A stretch of 64,000 nucleotides of DNA from Euwallacea fornicatus (taxonomy: Eukaryota > Arthropoda > Insecta > Coleoptera > Curculionidae): NCBI RefSeq assembly GCF_040115645.1, contig NC_089578.1, forward strand, positions 1,860,001-1,924,000, in the 5' to 3' direction. The notes beneath the pieces were generated by a model. It did no database searches and was not told where the DNA came from. It worked only from the letters and a program-made list of their open reading frames with translations. Below, in pieces: positions 1 through 10,566 of this stretch; position 1 is the first letter of the stretch; every line of letters starts with the position of its first letter. A program made the position numbers and the translations under genes.

Positions 1-409
1 AGTGTCACGCGTTACGCTCAAACAATTTTCCCTGCCAAGATTTTCGCCTGGAGGAAGAAATTGGCAGTGGACAACGTCCAGAAGAACACGATTTTGATTT
101 TCGAACCACTTCGGCGAGGTTTTCTCGGACTTTTTTGGACTTTTTGCGCGATATTCGTTCGATTGATCGGTTGTTTCCGGGTGCTATGCGTAGACTTAAA
201 TCTCATCTCCAGTAATGATGCGTCTCGCGATGTCCTAGCAGTTCGAAATCGTTTGACAAATTTCAACTACGAACGCTTTTTCTCGAGTAATCGAGTGTTT
301 TTATTACTTGTTTATCGAACTCTGACCTGATCTGCATGCGAAGCTTTAAAATTTTGGCGTTAAACCGGGCTTTAATAACCCAAATTCATCGCTAATGTGT
401 TTTTTCCAG
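1..409. other. intron or upstream flank of the desaturase gene
   Basis: No exon could be recognised here. The desaturase exon at 410 opens in phase 1 right after a pyrimidine-rich acceptor (ag at 408-409), so this stretch should be intron. A moderately long open frame at 61-330 lacks the conserved N-terminal desaturase features (a W-R-N type motif and a first membrane pair) and has no suitable donor. I therefore place the missing N-terminal exon(s) before the window. Confidence 0.5.
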
Positions 410-3400
410 CTCTAGCCTCCGTGATCGCCTCGGGATTCGGTATCACTGCTGGAGCTCACAGGCTGTGGTCCCACAGGGCGTACAAGGCGAGGTGGCCCCT
501 TAGGTTACTCTTGATTTTTCTCTTCACCATTTCAGGACAGGTAAGTTCGATTTCGCCTTAAATCTATAAATTAATTATTGCGAAACGCCATCGGAGTTTG
601 TTTAAATTACCATTTAAATTTGCATTTTATGGCACGGTAAATATGTCTTTGTGTGCTTAGGTAGCAAAAATACGACCGTCGAGTACCAATTCGAGTTTGA
701 ACGGCAGGTCAATAAACATATAATAATTTTGCACATATAAATTAAGTAAATGTCGCTCCAATCTTCATTTATGTCGACTGTAAAAATGATTTTCTTATAA
801 CACTTAGAACTTTCCCCAGTTCGTAACGCTCCACGTCCGTTACACGTAAACAAAAACAAAAACGTTCCACCAATGTTAATTTACCAAATAATTGTTACAT
901 TATGTAAGGAATATACATTTAATTTTATTCAGAGAATTAATTAAGATCTTGGCCGGACCACAGGTCATAACCCCTTTAATGGACACTCAGCTTTCCCCGG
1001 TCTACACGTGATACGAATTTGTGTCAAATGTGTCGCAGAGGACACGCAATAGCCAAAAATATACAGCGTCGGCCGTGAAATCAAGAACGACATATAAAGA
1101 AATAGTAAATAGAATTCCTGGGAAGTGAACTTTAAAATTTCATAACAACTTTCTTAACGGCTTTCATTACATCATAAAATAAGCCAACAAATTCCTCGGA
1201 CATACAATTAGGAGCGATTTCTTTAGCCAAAAATTTAAATAAAAAAAAACAAACAAATAAAACTTAAAATAACTAGTTACGCGTGGGATCATCTCATTCT
1301 CTACTTTCAAACGACTTAGCTTAGACTTAATTAGTGCCTGACGACGTTTTTTAGGATTAAAGTATCTCGCTCGCTTAACAGCGTCGAATAAATCTGGAAT
1401 ATTTCTTCTGCTTTGTTGTCTCAAAGCTTTCTTTACGTCGCCCCACAAATTTTCAATAGGATTAAGATCCGGACTACGGGAAGGCCATTTCAGAAGAGAC
1501 ACAGATTTCTTGTCGAACCAAGTACGAACACCAGTTACACGGTATGCTTCATATCTCGCTGTCTTGCCGAAACTTTCAAATTACAGGCAAGTTTTCCTCG
1601 GCATACGGTAGTACTGCAGTCTCCATAACATTCTTGTATTGGACCTGATTCGTAATCTCCTCAGTTTCATTAATAGGATCTACCCCGGGATCGGGAAAAA
1701 GAATACCAAACTTTAATCGATCTACCTAAACGTTCACTGGGATCGTGCTGTATTTAGGATTGCATTGAAGAATGCCGCACATACTGTCTCCGATCTGACT
1801 GATTTTCCTTTCATTAAGCCAAATAAGTAGTTGCACTGGGACAAGGCCCATGCCTTATGGTCCTTAGCAAACTGTGTTCTAGCCCAGCGATTTTTTTGTA
1901 TGTATCATCGATACAAAGTCTCACAATTTGTTTATCTTTTCCGCGTTCTTTAAAATGCTTAATTGCATTAAAAAAAAACATTGTTTTAGAGCATTTTAAC
2001 TCTGTTACAATATTCTTATACAATATCCCAGCGCACCTCAAAGTAATCATTCATTCTCTAAATTGAGAGGTGCAACTTTTCGATTTTCCAATTCTTCTGT
2101 ATATTTAATTAGTTTTCAAAATCAAAATTTCATAAAAGCTCTCGCAGATTATCACCAATAGTTGTGCTAAACTGAGACATCCATAGCTATCTTAATTTCG
2201 TGTCCGCTCTCCATCAGTGCTTGAAATGCACTGATTGGTCGAATATTTTAAAAAAACACGGGAATCCCTTAACTTCTTATAAAATAGAAGCCTCGGGATG
2301 CCCATAAATACCTTGAGAACATAGATTCTTGCAGTGTTACCAGATTATACCAGTATACTCCCATTTCAGTAAAAAAAAGTAGGCGTTTGTGAGACATGGG
2401 ATTTGAAGAAATAAAGCTGCACCTTCGGTTTGCTGATGGATATTTGAAGCTTGCTTATGCGGTTTAAGAGTAGAATCGGCATTTTGTGGAAAAAAATGGA
2501 AAATATTTTCGCAGACAAAATCCTCGGGGTACCACATGTATAATTCAATTGAGCCTCCTGGGGATCCCACAGCATTTTGCTAGTCGTCACGCCTACTGAC
2601 TCTAAATCTTGGAAAGCCGCCTGATTTTAGTCTGCATGCAGCCTTCTTCGCCCCGAACGGGTCAAAAATGGAAGAAGGTTGAAAAATCACTCCCCAGCAG
2701 CCATGGGTGCGGTCTTCAGATCCTCTCAAGCATGGCTGCCCCTGCAGGGATAGCAGTTTTGCCACCGTCGTGCCTAGTTTTCTTGGAACCAAACTTGAGT
2801 TCAAGAATCTTAATCGCTTCTAGGAGAAAAGGACGAATTTCAGTTTTAAAATATTTGACCTCAATATAAACCCCAACTGAATGTGAACAGGCTCACTGCC
2901 CCCTTTAGAGCTTGTAGGTACAAGTTCGGAATGAATATCTTATCAGAAAATTAAAAATGTGACCTCGTCAGACCTGACCCTACGGAAAAATATCATAACA
3001 GGCTCATTTTTGTTGTTTTATTTACGATTACGACCATTATACCACATTTTTCGTGTCTGAAAAATCGATCCTAATCACGCTTTCCACGAAACTTAATGTC
3101 CAGTAGAGCTTTTTCACCGATTTCGTGGAAATAACTTCAACATGTAAGGCCTTGGTCTATAGAATTTCTAATGATATGGCAAATATTTATTATTTAAGTT
3201 CTCGATCATGGAATTACAAACAATAGTTATATGAGGAAAAGAGTATGAGGGAGAACCTACACACATGAGTACGTAATTCAATACACAAATTTAGGTCAAT
3301 TAATTGTTAAAGGCGCGCTTACGTCACGATTAAAAATGTTTTATTGAACCTCGATGACAATTTTTTACTTTACCATTCTTTTCATATAAATTTTCATATT

Positions 3401-6321
3401 CTCCAGAGGCACGTGTACATTTGGGCTCTAGACCATCGAGTCCACCACAAATACAGCGAGACGGATGCGGACCCTCACAATGCAAATCGAGGGTTCTTCT
3501 TCTCCCACGTGGGCTGGCTAATATTGACACCCCACCCTTTGGTGGTGGAGAAGAGAAAAATGGTGGACATGTCTGACCTGGAGCAAGATCCAATTGTCAT
3601 GTGGCAGAAGAGGTTTGACCGCTTCCATTTATAGTCCGGCAAGGGACGACTATTTTCGGTCGTGATATCTTTTTTCGGTTGTGATTTTTTTTCAATTGCG
3701 ATTTTTTTTCAGTTGTGTATTTTTTATGAGGAAAATCTTCATAGGTACCCGAACGCTTGTTTTGACCAACAGGGTTATGCGAGATTTATTCGCGATAGCC
3801 TCAACTAGCCCACCCACCAAAAACCTATCCCTCACCGCCTGGAACCGCCGTTAGGCAGTTCTTCAGTATTTCGACGACCAAGTCGGGAATGCAGACGTTG
3901 ATTGCTCACTGGTTACCAAAACTTTTATTGGAATATAAGCTCTAGTGGCCATAGCAGCCTTTTGTGGACCGATGTTTTACTAACCGTTTTATGATCAAAC
4001 TCGTAGTAGAACGCGTAGCGCATGCTCCGACCAGAATAAGTTCGCTTAACGGTACAAAGTAAAATCGCAACCAAAAATCAGTCGTTATCTTCCGCACTAT
4101 AAAATTTATACAGGGTGTTTTAGTTAAAACTCGACACTTCGACTAACTTGTTTATCGTGCAATTTGTGAAAATTCATTAGGATGCGTTGATTATACCGGG
4201 TAGTTCATTTAAGCTGACAAATCGGAGCATCTCGAAGAGGCCCATTTCATGACAACGAACGCGACTCCGCGACCTTACCGCCTGGTGGTGGTGGTGGTGC
4301 CGAGGAACTTTCAACTCTTAAACAACAACTCTCATTTTTTTATTGCAGATTCGTATCCTACGGCAAAAGTCACGTGGGGTTTATCTGAATTCTTTTCTAT
4401 TCGCGGCACATGGCGTTTTAATCAGAGAAGTATGTTTTACCCTGATTCTAGAAGAAAGTTTCGTATTTTTTTTCTTTTAAATGGAAACCATCTTCTTTTT
4501 TTTTGGTGTCTTCGATGAAGTTTAAAGAAAGAAAATCGTCTATGAAAGATCGATTTAATTTTACTTATTATTGATTTTTAAAATAAACTTTTAAATTCAA
4601 CTTTTATTCCAACAAACAGAACAAATCAAACATTAAATTAATGACGGAACGAGTAATCTTGAATGTCCACCACTTTCGTCAATATGGTTTCTTAAGCGGA
4701 TATGTAATGGTCGCGGAGTGGGCATTAAAACTTCGGGGATATTAGAGAAGCAAATTTCCCGAATTGTTTCTGTCAAGTTTTTGGGCGTTGTGGGTACTGT
4801 CGATTCGGCTATTCTTTGAGATGGCCCCATGAGAAAATGTCGAATGGGGTAAGATCGGGCGACTGTACTGGCCAATGAATAGGTTTATCACGCCCACTCC
4901 ATCGATTGGGATATTCGCGATGCTTCTCGGGATACTAAGGACCAATGAACTGGGCGGGCAACCATCATGCTGAAGCCACATCGAACGACGAATTTCCAAA
5001 CTAACTTCTTCCAATAATAAGGGCAAATCTTAACTCAAAAAGTTTTGGTTCTTCATGCCATTTAATGAGCCATCCACGAAATGTGGGTCAGTTATTTTAG
5101 CGTCCCTACTTCTGGTTTGCCTACCGACACATTTTCATAGCAAATAAATATATTTTTCGCCGTTCCATCAAAAGCCATCGGCATCAGTGATTGACATCAT
5201 CATTAGGCTACTAAATACCCTTTTAAATTAAAAAAAAAATGTAAAAATCAATTTTTATGGATTGCATAATAAACAAGTTATTCGGGGTGTCTAGTTTTTA
5301 TTTGGAACACCCTGTATAGACGCTTCTAATAACAGCATACTTTTCCAGACTATATCCTTTGTGGTTCTTCCTCATAGCAGTTCTGATGCCAGTATCCGTT
5401 CCAGTATACTTCTGGAACGAAACCGTTTGGAATTCGTTCTGGATTAACTTTAACGCTAGATTCTGCATCACTCTGAATATTGCCTTTTTCGTCAACAGCG
5501 TGGCTCACATGTGGGGCCAAAAGCCTTACGACAAGTACGTTTTTAGTGCCGTGGTCAAAAAATAAGGTGAATTTTTTTACACAACGAAAAATTTCAATTT
5601 ACTCTCTTAAATCAGTTTCATCGTCTTCAAAATATTTCCCATTCGACACAATGCACTCATGCCATCGATTCTTCCAATCGTCGAAACAGTCACAGAAGTC
5701 TTCTTCCGGAATGACCTTCACCACTTACTACCGACACATATAGCTCTACAGCAATTGAACATAGTGACATGACACTTTCCATAGATGTCGTAGGCAGTGC
5801 TGCCAACCTACAAAAAAAGCAATTTCTTGATTTTATAGCATCCGCGTAATTTAAATGAAAAATTTACCATAGTTTTTGATCACGGTGAAATAACCAGTTT
5901 CCAGAAAAGTCCAGTGTACGTACACTATTGTCTAGGTATATCAGTCCGGTTGAGAACCTTGCAGTCTCCATTGCAGCGCTGGGAGAGGGGTGGCACAACT
6001 TCCACCACGTATTCCCATGGGATTATAAAACTGGAGAGTTGGGTAGGTAATTGTTTATACTCAAAGAATGAGTTGAAATTTTTCTTCTTTAAACCAGGAA
6101 ATCGCTGGAATCCATCCACTAAATTCATCGACTTCTTCGCCAAGCTGGGCTGGGCGTATGAGCTAAAAAGCGTCTCAGCGCAAATGATTGCAAGGAGGGC
6201 TAAAAGAAGTGGAGACGGAAGCCATATTTGGGGCTACGGGGATGCTGATATACCCACTGAAGATTTGAAAGAACTCGAAAATATGAAGATGGAGAAGGCT
6301 GCCGAGGCTAAAGATGATTAG
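410..6321 (+). CDS. acyl-CoA desaturase (Delta-9-like family), 3' five exons, N-terminus outside window
   Basis: This is an integral ER membrane enzyme that puts a double bond into fatty acyl-CoA, using a di-iron centre held by histidine boxes, with electrons from cytochrome b5. Exons read from the sequence: 410-540, 3407-3612, 5349-5534, 5936-6042 and 6098-6321. All have GT-AG borders, and the phases join exactly (0, 2, 2, 1). About 283 residues are visible. Box 1 HRLWSH is at residues 16-21, box 2 DHRVHH at 52-57 and box 3 HNFHH at 194-198. Hydrophobic segments lie around residues 30-42 and 115-133. The DKYISPVEN stretch across the exon 3/4 junction is typical of the family. About 70-80 N-terminal residues are missing before the window. 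Family and exon structure are clear. Substrate and regioselectivity (Delta-9, Delta-11 or other) cannot be read from the sequence. Box 2 is preceded by WAL rather than the more usual WVR. Confidence 0.93.
1270..2060 (-). pseudogene. decayed Tc1-like transposase in desaturase intron 1
   Basis: Reading the minus strand gives, with several frame changes and stops, an ordered Tc1-family transposase. It starts with a segment like FAKDHKAW near 1870-1810. Next comes a QD-type catalytic motif near 1580. It ends with WPSRSPDLNPIENLWGDV near 1500-1440, which holds the PDLNPIE motif carrying the last catalytic acid, and a tail reading KKRRQALIKSKLSRLK. The C-terminal third (about 1290-1502) is one open frame; the rest is broken by frameshifts and stops. 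No clear terminal inverted repeats were found. It cannot make active transposase. The gene runs antisense to the host. Confidence 0.75.
2070..3406. other. rest of desaturase intron 1, no recognised gene
   Basis: The stretch between the Tc1 relic and exon 3407-3612 has overlapping open frames on both strands between about 2337 and 2870, slightly richer in GC than the surroundings. None has motifs I recognise. The block at 2340-2810 may be another transposon remnant, but I cannot assign a family. Confidence 0.35.
4107..5318 (-). mobile_element. 1.2-kb mariner-superfamily element with matched inverted ends, in desaturase intron 2
   Basis: The left end starts TATACAGGGTGTTTTAGTT at 4107. The right end, read on the minus strand from 5318, starts TATACAGGGTGTTCCAAAT. 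The two ends stay alignable for about 58 bases, down to a shared ACTTGTTTAT and GCAAT. The outer TA on each side fits the TA target preference of the IS630-Tc1-mariner superfamily. Inside is the C-terminal part of a transposase on the minus strand. The 5' half of that gene is missing, so this is an internally deleted, non-autonomous copy. A short GGT microsatellite (4283-4299) lies in the non-coding half. Confidence 0.75.
4640..5090 (-). pseudogene. C-terminal transposase fragment (Tc1/mariner superfamily) in the 4107-5318 element
   Basis: On the minus strand the reading runs FVDGSLNGMKNQNFLS, stop, DLPLLLEEVSLEIRR, WLQHDGCP, then after a frame change WPVQSPDLTPFDIF. It ends with TETIREICFSNIPEVL and IDESGGH. 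This order (HDG catalytic Asp, then PDLTPxD) matches a very common insect transposase group. At least two in-frame stops and one frameshift are visible, and the N-terminal DNA-binding part is absent. It is antisense to the desaturase. Confidence 0.75.
5599..5720 (-). pseudogene. mariner transposase C-terminal fragment in desaturase intron 3
   Basis: One minus-strand frame reads a mariner-type tail: FCDCFDDWKNRWHECIVSNG followed by KYFEDDE and a TAA stop at 5599-5601. In mariner transposases the C-terminus has this W-x-R-W-x-x-C-I and G-x-Y-F pattern. Only about 40 codons remain. The piece fills much of the 400-bp intron between exons 3 and 4 and again runs antisense to the host gene. Confidence 0.7.
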
Positions 6322-6397
6322 CTTTCGTATCAACCACTTGGATTTTTTCATTTGTTAATTATTTTCTTGTTTTTGTTGAAATAATTATTGTAGTTCA

Positions 6398-6403
6398 AAT
6401 AAA
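6398..6403 (+). terminator. poly(A) signal of the desaturase
   Basis: AATAAA lies 77 bases after the desaturase TAG stop, in an AT-rich trailer. It is the first canonical signal downstream and a natural 3' end for the transcript. Confidence 0.6.
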
Positions 6404-7804
6404 GGATAAATTTTTTGATAACTATCGTAAGTTTGTGACTTTCGCAATTTTCTAATTAATTTATTATTCTATTCGATGCCGTTTAATTTTAAATTATAGT
6501 ATTACAAACAATGCAAGTTCTTAATTTTAGATTTATGGAATAATTAACATTTCGTTGTTGATTGACTGGAACGTTAGGCGTACGATTATCCGACTTGTAT
6601 GATGAAATATTAAAATTAAATGGAGGATTTTAATACATTTGTTACCTATATTGTTTTCGTTTGATTTTTATAAATTTTATCTATTTTACGGTTGTTCATA
6701 AAAATCTTTGGGAATTTGGGCGTCGTGGAAGTGAACAAGTGCTCTTTCAGACTGAACTCTACTAAAGCGCAGTGGCGGAGGGCGTCTCGATCTGAGCTCT
6801 TCCGGTCGCTGTATCGTTGAGCAAACATTTCGTGTTTTTTGTAGATTATATATTAATACGGGGTGCCCTGAAGCGGCAGGCTAAAAATGGTATCACGAGA
6901 CCATTTGGTTCAAAAATTATTCTAAAAAAAGTCTCGTTTAGACGCTATTGACGCTCAAAATTTTAGGAAAAAAATAATGTTTTTTGCTATATCTGGAGAG
7001 TGCTCCTATTTTTTTTTTTTCGATTTTAAGGTAACATTCATGCTTAAATGCAATGTTCAAGTGATAAGTACGTAGCCGTTCTCGTGCAAAAATAACCAGA
7101 ACTTTTCACTGGGTAGCTACATGGTTTTTTTTTTTCGCATAAGGATAAATACTCGAAGTTGTGTGCAGTAATGGAGAAGTTTTATTTAAGCCCACCCTGC
7201 TTCTTTTGCTATGCATTTACATGATATGTTTCGAGAAGAGTTTTCAAGTACAGATTAAATCTGAACATTCCATGTTCAATTAAACCTACGTGCCATCTAC
7301 AAAAGCTGTCCAAGGCTTTATTGAAGGTTATCGGTTGGCATTATTTAGTTTCAAATTTATGCAAATGCACGTAAAAGTATTTAACATGAACAGTGTTTTG
7401 CACACAAATTCATACAAATTTTCAGAGAAAAAAGTTGCGTCTAGAGTATCTGAAAACATTTTGCAGGATCGGATTTTGCATATCCATCGAAAGAAGGGCT
7501 AAAATTTGAGCCATGTAAGATACGCCAACTTGAACACAACTTTATGATCCATTATGATTGGGACGAAGTACAAGAAAAAAGAAGACGACGATTTTAGAGT
7601 TAATGCTTTAATGAAATATTTACAACAATTTTGGTTTTTTACATCAAACTCAAAATACGATTCTGAATTATATCTTCTTCCTGGAATGCTGAAAAATGTT
7701 GAAAGCCGGGAAATGACTAATGAGCCACATTAACCATCAACTTTATTAACTTTTGAGATATATTAACAGCAAATACGAAGCTTTCCTTGAAAAATTTGTT
7801 GGAG
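6404..7804. other. intergenic stretch between desaturase and secreted-protein gene
   Basis: AT-rich with several homopolymer runs. Apart from a possible transposase N-terminal scrap near 6646-6830 I see no gene. An open frame at 7290-7502 has no recognisable motif. The promoter of the downstream gene should lie near its right end, but no convincing TATA or initiator stands out. Confidence 0.4.
6646..6830 (-). pseudogene. possible transposase helix-turn-helix scrap
   Basis: The minus strand reads MFAQRYSDRKSSDRDALRH, which resembles the helix-turn-helix of the insect element group related to the 4107-5318 copy (pattern A-x-R-x-Y-x-x-R-x-P-x-R-x-x-x-x-x). Only this short stretch fits and the rest is unrecognisable. 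It could be chance. Confidence 0.25.
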
Positions 7805-8801
7805 ATGATGTCAACAAGAAGTGTTCATATGTGGTTCGCGTTCTTGTGTGTAGTGTCCCTGATGGTTCCACCAGTTAAGAATGCTCCTTTTGGATTTGAT
7901 TTGGTATGTTAATCTTTAATAAAATATGATAATAAATCATTTACTTTGTGGTACAAATCTTATCTACCACTCAAAAAGAAGTATACAGGGCATTCCAATA
8001 TCGACCCTCGCCATTGGGATATAGGAAACTAGAGGAGATACACAAAGAAGTTTAAATAGGATTCAAATTGCGTAATTTACCGCTTGACCAAATAGCGTTT
8101 TCAAAATTTGAAACATTCGAAGAGAACCGGAAAAAAAATTGGAGATATCATTTTTATTTTTTTAGTGTTATGCAACTGCAACTTATTCTCAGCTACACGA
8201 TCACGTTTTCAGATGCGCTATTCGACGTTTCATATTTCTGCTGCTATCATTAAGTTTATTTTTTCTTACGAGCGCTAGATTATTTTGAAAACGGTACGTG
8301 GTCAAGCGATGAATTACGCAATTTGGCCCCCTTTTAAACTTCTTCGTATCTCCGCGAGTTTTCGAGATCTCAATGATCGTCCTGTATAGCGCGCATGTAT
8401 CAACATTGAGCAAGCTTAAAACCATACTACCATTAGTGCATAGTTCTTCTATGAAGCTAAAACTTAGAGTTCTTTTATATAATGTTACTGCATTACTAGA
8501 GACTAAACATACATTGAGTATTGAAGTTTCAGTGGCATGAAAGCGACCTTTTCAAATCAATTACTTGCGGACTATTCGATTACTGTGATGATGAAGACTA
8601 CGAAGACGATTGTCAGAGCACCGAAGGTAGGATTTTTTGGAAAAATGGTGTTTACCAGAGAATAATCTACACATTATAGAGCCTCCGACTTTGACAACCA
8701 CTACCGCGGCAACTCCAGATGCTACAAATCCCTCTTCTATAAAGCAATTAAACTCTACACCACCCACACCATTTATGACAACCCTCACTAGCCAAGATTA
8801 A
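7805..8801 (+). CDS. small predicted secreted acidic/Thr-rich protein, three exons, unknown function
   Basis: Exons 7805-7903, 8533-8626 and 8680-8801 join in frame with GT-AG borders (phases 0 and 1) to give 104 residues. Two Met codons in tandem start it. Residues 9-26 form a hydrophobic core (MWFAFLCVVSLMVPPV) followed by a likely signal peptidase site after KNA, so a secreted product is likely. Exon 2 is acidic, with CDDEDYEDDC, and holds three Cys. Exon 3 is a Thr/Pro/Ser-rich tail (TLTTTTAATP) that may carry O-glycans, plus one NST sequon. AATAAA follows 73 bases after the stop. I do not recognise the family. The length would suit a secreted peptide precursor or a small cuticle or salivary protein, but nothing in the sequence decides it. 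Evidence is gene structure only. Confidence 0.6.
7982..8388. mobile_element. foldback MITE with about 130-bp inverted arms, in intron 1 of the secreted-protein gene
   Basis: The left end TATACAGGGC at 7982 and the right end CCTGTATA at 8381-8388 are inverted. The inner arms pair over long blocks: GAAGTTTAAA, AAATTGCGTAAT and CGCTTGACCA recur in reverse complement at 8270-8345. The arms are imperfect (diverged), leaving a centre of about 130 bp. There is no coding capacity, which fits a MITE mobilised by a Tc1/mariner-type transposase. Confidence 0.7.
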
Positions 8802-8874
8802 ATGAGATGAAGGAAAACCCAAATTCGCCGCAACAAATATCATGTTAATAGCTCAACCACTAATGCCATTTAAT

Positions 8875-8880
8875 AATAAA
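8875..8880 (+). terminator. poly(A) signal of the secreted-protein gene
   Basis: AATAAA, 73 bases after the TAA stop at 8799-8801, followed by AT-rich sequence. Confidence 0.5.
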
Positions 8881-8881
8881 A

Positions 8882-9430
8882 ATATATTAAAATTGGTCGT
8901 TTTTAAGACACAGGAGCTAATAGCGTTTCATGTTTTTCACCATATTAATCTTTTTTTTTATGGAAGATTAGAAAATCATTTACCAGACATGTGGATTTAC
9001 TTATAGCGATCTTGGGAGCCCACACAGTGTCAAGGTGTTATGTCCGTCCTGGATCGCAGATCAATTAAACTCCTTTCCTTTCTTCACCCTGACGATCCCT
9101 CTCGAAACCCCGTAAGCATTCTTATCTCTTCTGCACTTTTCTCTTCTATGTTTCTCATTCTTCTTGCTTTTCATCATTTCTTCCAGTGCTTTCATTATCG
9201 ATATTCACAATATAGTATATTTAGGATCGTTCAATTTGCAGTACTACCAACACTAATAAAAAAAATCCTAATTTTTTGGACGACTACAAAAAATTGCTTT
9301 TTTTTTAATACACGAAAACTTCAAAATATTTTGCAATAACAAATGTTTGAGTATTTTCTTTTAAATATTTCTAGTAGCAGTATTATAAATCAGTTAAAAG
9401 TCTTACTTTACAAATTCTTCCCGTTATATT
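8882..9430. other. intergenic, nothing recognised
   Basis: AT-rich sequence with long A and T runs. A 99-codon open frame at 9040-9339 is rich in Leu, Phe and Ile, as expected of random AT-rich sequence, and has no motif. No gene or RNA was recognised. Confidence 0.4.
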
Positions 9431-9811
9431 TTTTGAACCTTAAAATCGACTTTATCCGATTCGTGTTTTGACCGCAACATATCAAAGCTGTGTCGTACGC
9501 TTAATGCGAAACCCAATCTCGCCTCAATCGGACCACTCCATTTCCACTTATAGATTTTTTGGTGCAAAATCGTGTTTTCCTCAAAAAAAATCAATAAGTA
9601 AAAATTGGGTGGTCCGATTTGGGTGAGATTGGGTTCCGCAGTAGCCGTACGATACAGCTTCGATCTGCCACGGTCAAAATTCGAATCGGACAAAGTCGAC
9701 TTTTTGGTCCAAAAAATACCAAAGGCTATACATCAGGAAAATTTTCGGTCGAAAAAGTCAACTTGCTCCAATTTCGACGATATTTGGTGTGGACGTTGGT
9801 ACCCGAAATGC

Positions 9812-10566
9812 CAACTGCGGAACCCAATCTCACCCAAATCGGACCACTCGATTTTTACTTATTTTCTTTTACGCAATATTGATGTCTGTGCAGCTGGATT
9901 TTGAGTCGTTAACTTTCCATACAAATCTGTGAAAGAAATGAGCTCTCTCCAATCTGTCCATCAATAAAATGGATGCTTTGGCCAAACTCTCCCAATTAAA
10001 ATTTAAGAGGTCGAGAAGTTGGAGACGTTTCAACTGAGGAGTAGTTTATAAAAGAAAAATTGAGAGGGTCATTTCAGATGTTGATGAGTTTATTTAAAGA
10101 AAACAACCATGACTCCATCTGTTGACCCATGTTCAAACATTCGCCGTAGCAAGTTAGATTCCATTATAAGTGTTATCTTAGCGATTTCTGCGCCCTCTAT
10201 TAGCGGGTAGTGTTACTCCTAGTTTACGTGAGTTGACAACTATAATGGAATCTAATTTACTTCCACGAACGTTAGTACATGGATCGACAGATGGCGCTAT
10301 GGATGTTTTTTTTTACTAAACTGATCAACATGTGAACTGACCCTCTCAATTTTCCTTTTATAAACTGTTCATAAGTTGAAATTTTCCAAATACCCCACTT
10401 ATTAAATTTTAATAGGAAGGGTTTGGCTGTTAGTTCCAATTTCCTTCATAGATTTGTATGAATGTTTAACGATTCAAAAACCAGCTGCACAGACATCAAT
10501 ATTGCGTAAAAGAAAATAAGTAAAAATCGAGTGGTCCGATTTAGACGAGATTGGGTTCCGCAGTAG
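9812..10566. repeat. large inverted repeat, centre near 10190
   Basis: The left arm from 9812 (ACTGCGGAACCCAATCTC) is matched in reverse complement by the right arm ending at 10566. Shared blocks include ACGCAATATTGATGTCTGTG, CATACAAATCT, AGTTTATAAAAG, TTGAGAGGGTCA and AGATTCCATTATA. The two arms have diverged from each other, so the fold is imperfect but long (over 300 bp per arm). Confidence 0.75.

Noticed and set aside
61..330. 89-codon plus-strand open frame before the first desaturase exon
   Set aside because: It lacks the N-terminal desaturase motifs, has no donor at the right place and phase, and its frame does not lead into the exon at 410.
2337..2869. Overlapping open frames on both strands in desaturase intron 1
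   Set aside because: No motif, no splice context and mutually overlapping; at most an unidentifiable transposon remnant.
3330..3593. Minus-strand open frame opposite desaturase exon 2
   Set aside because: A shadow of the true plus-strand exon with histidine box 2; its Pro/Gly-rich translation has no domain.
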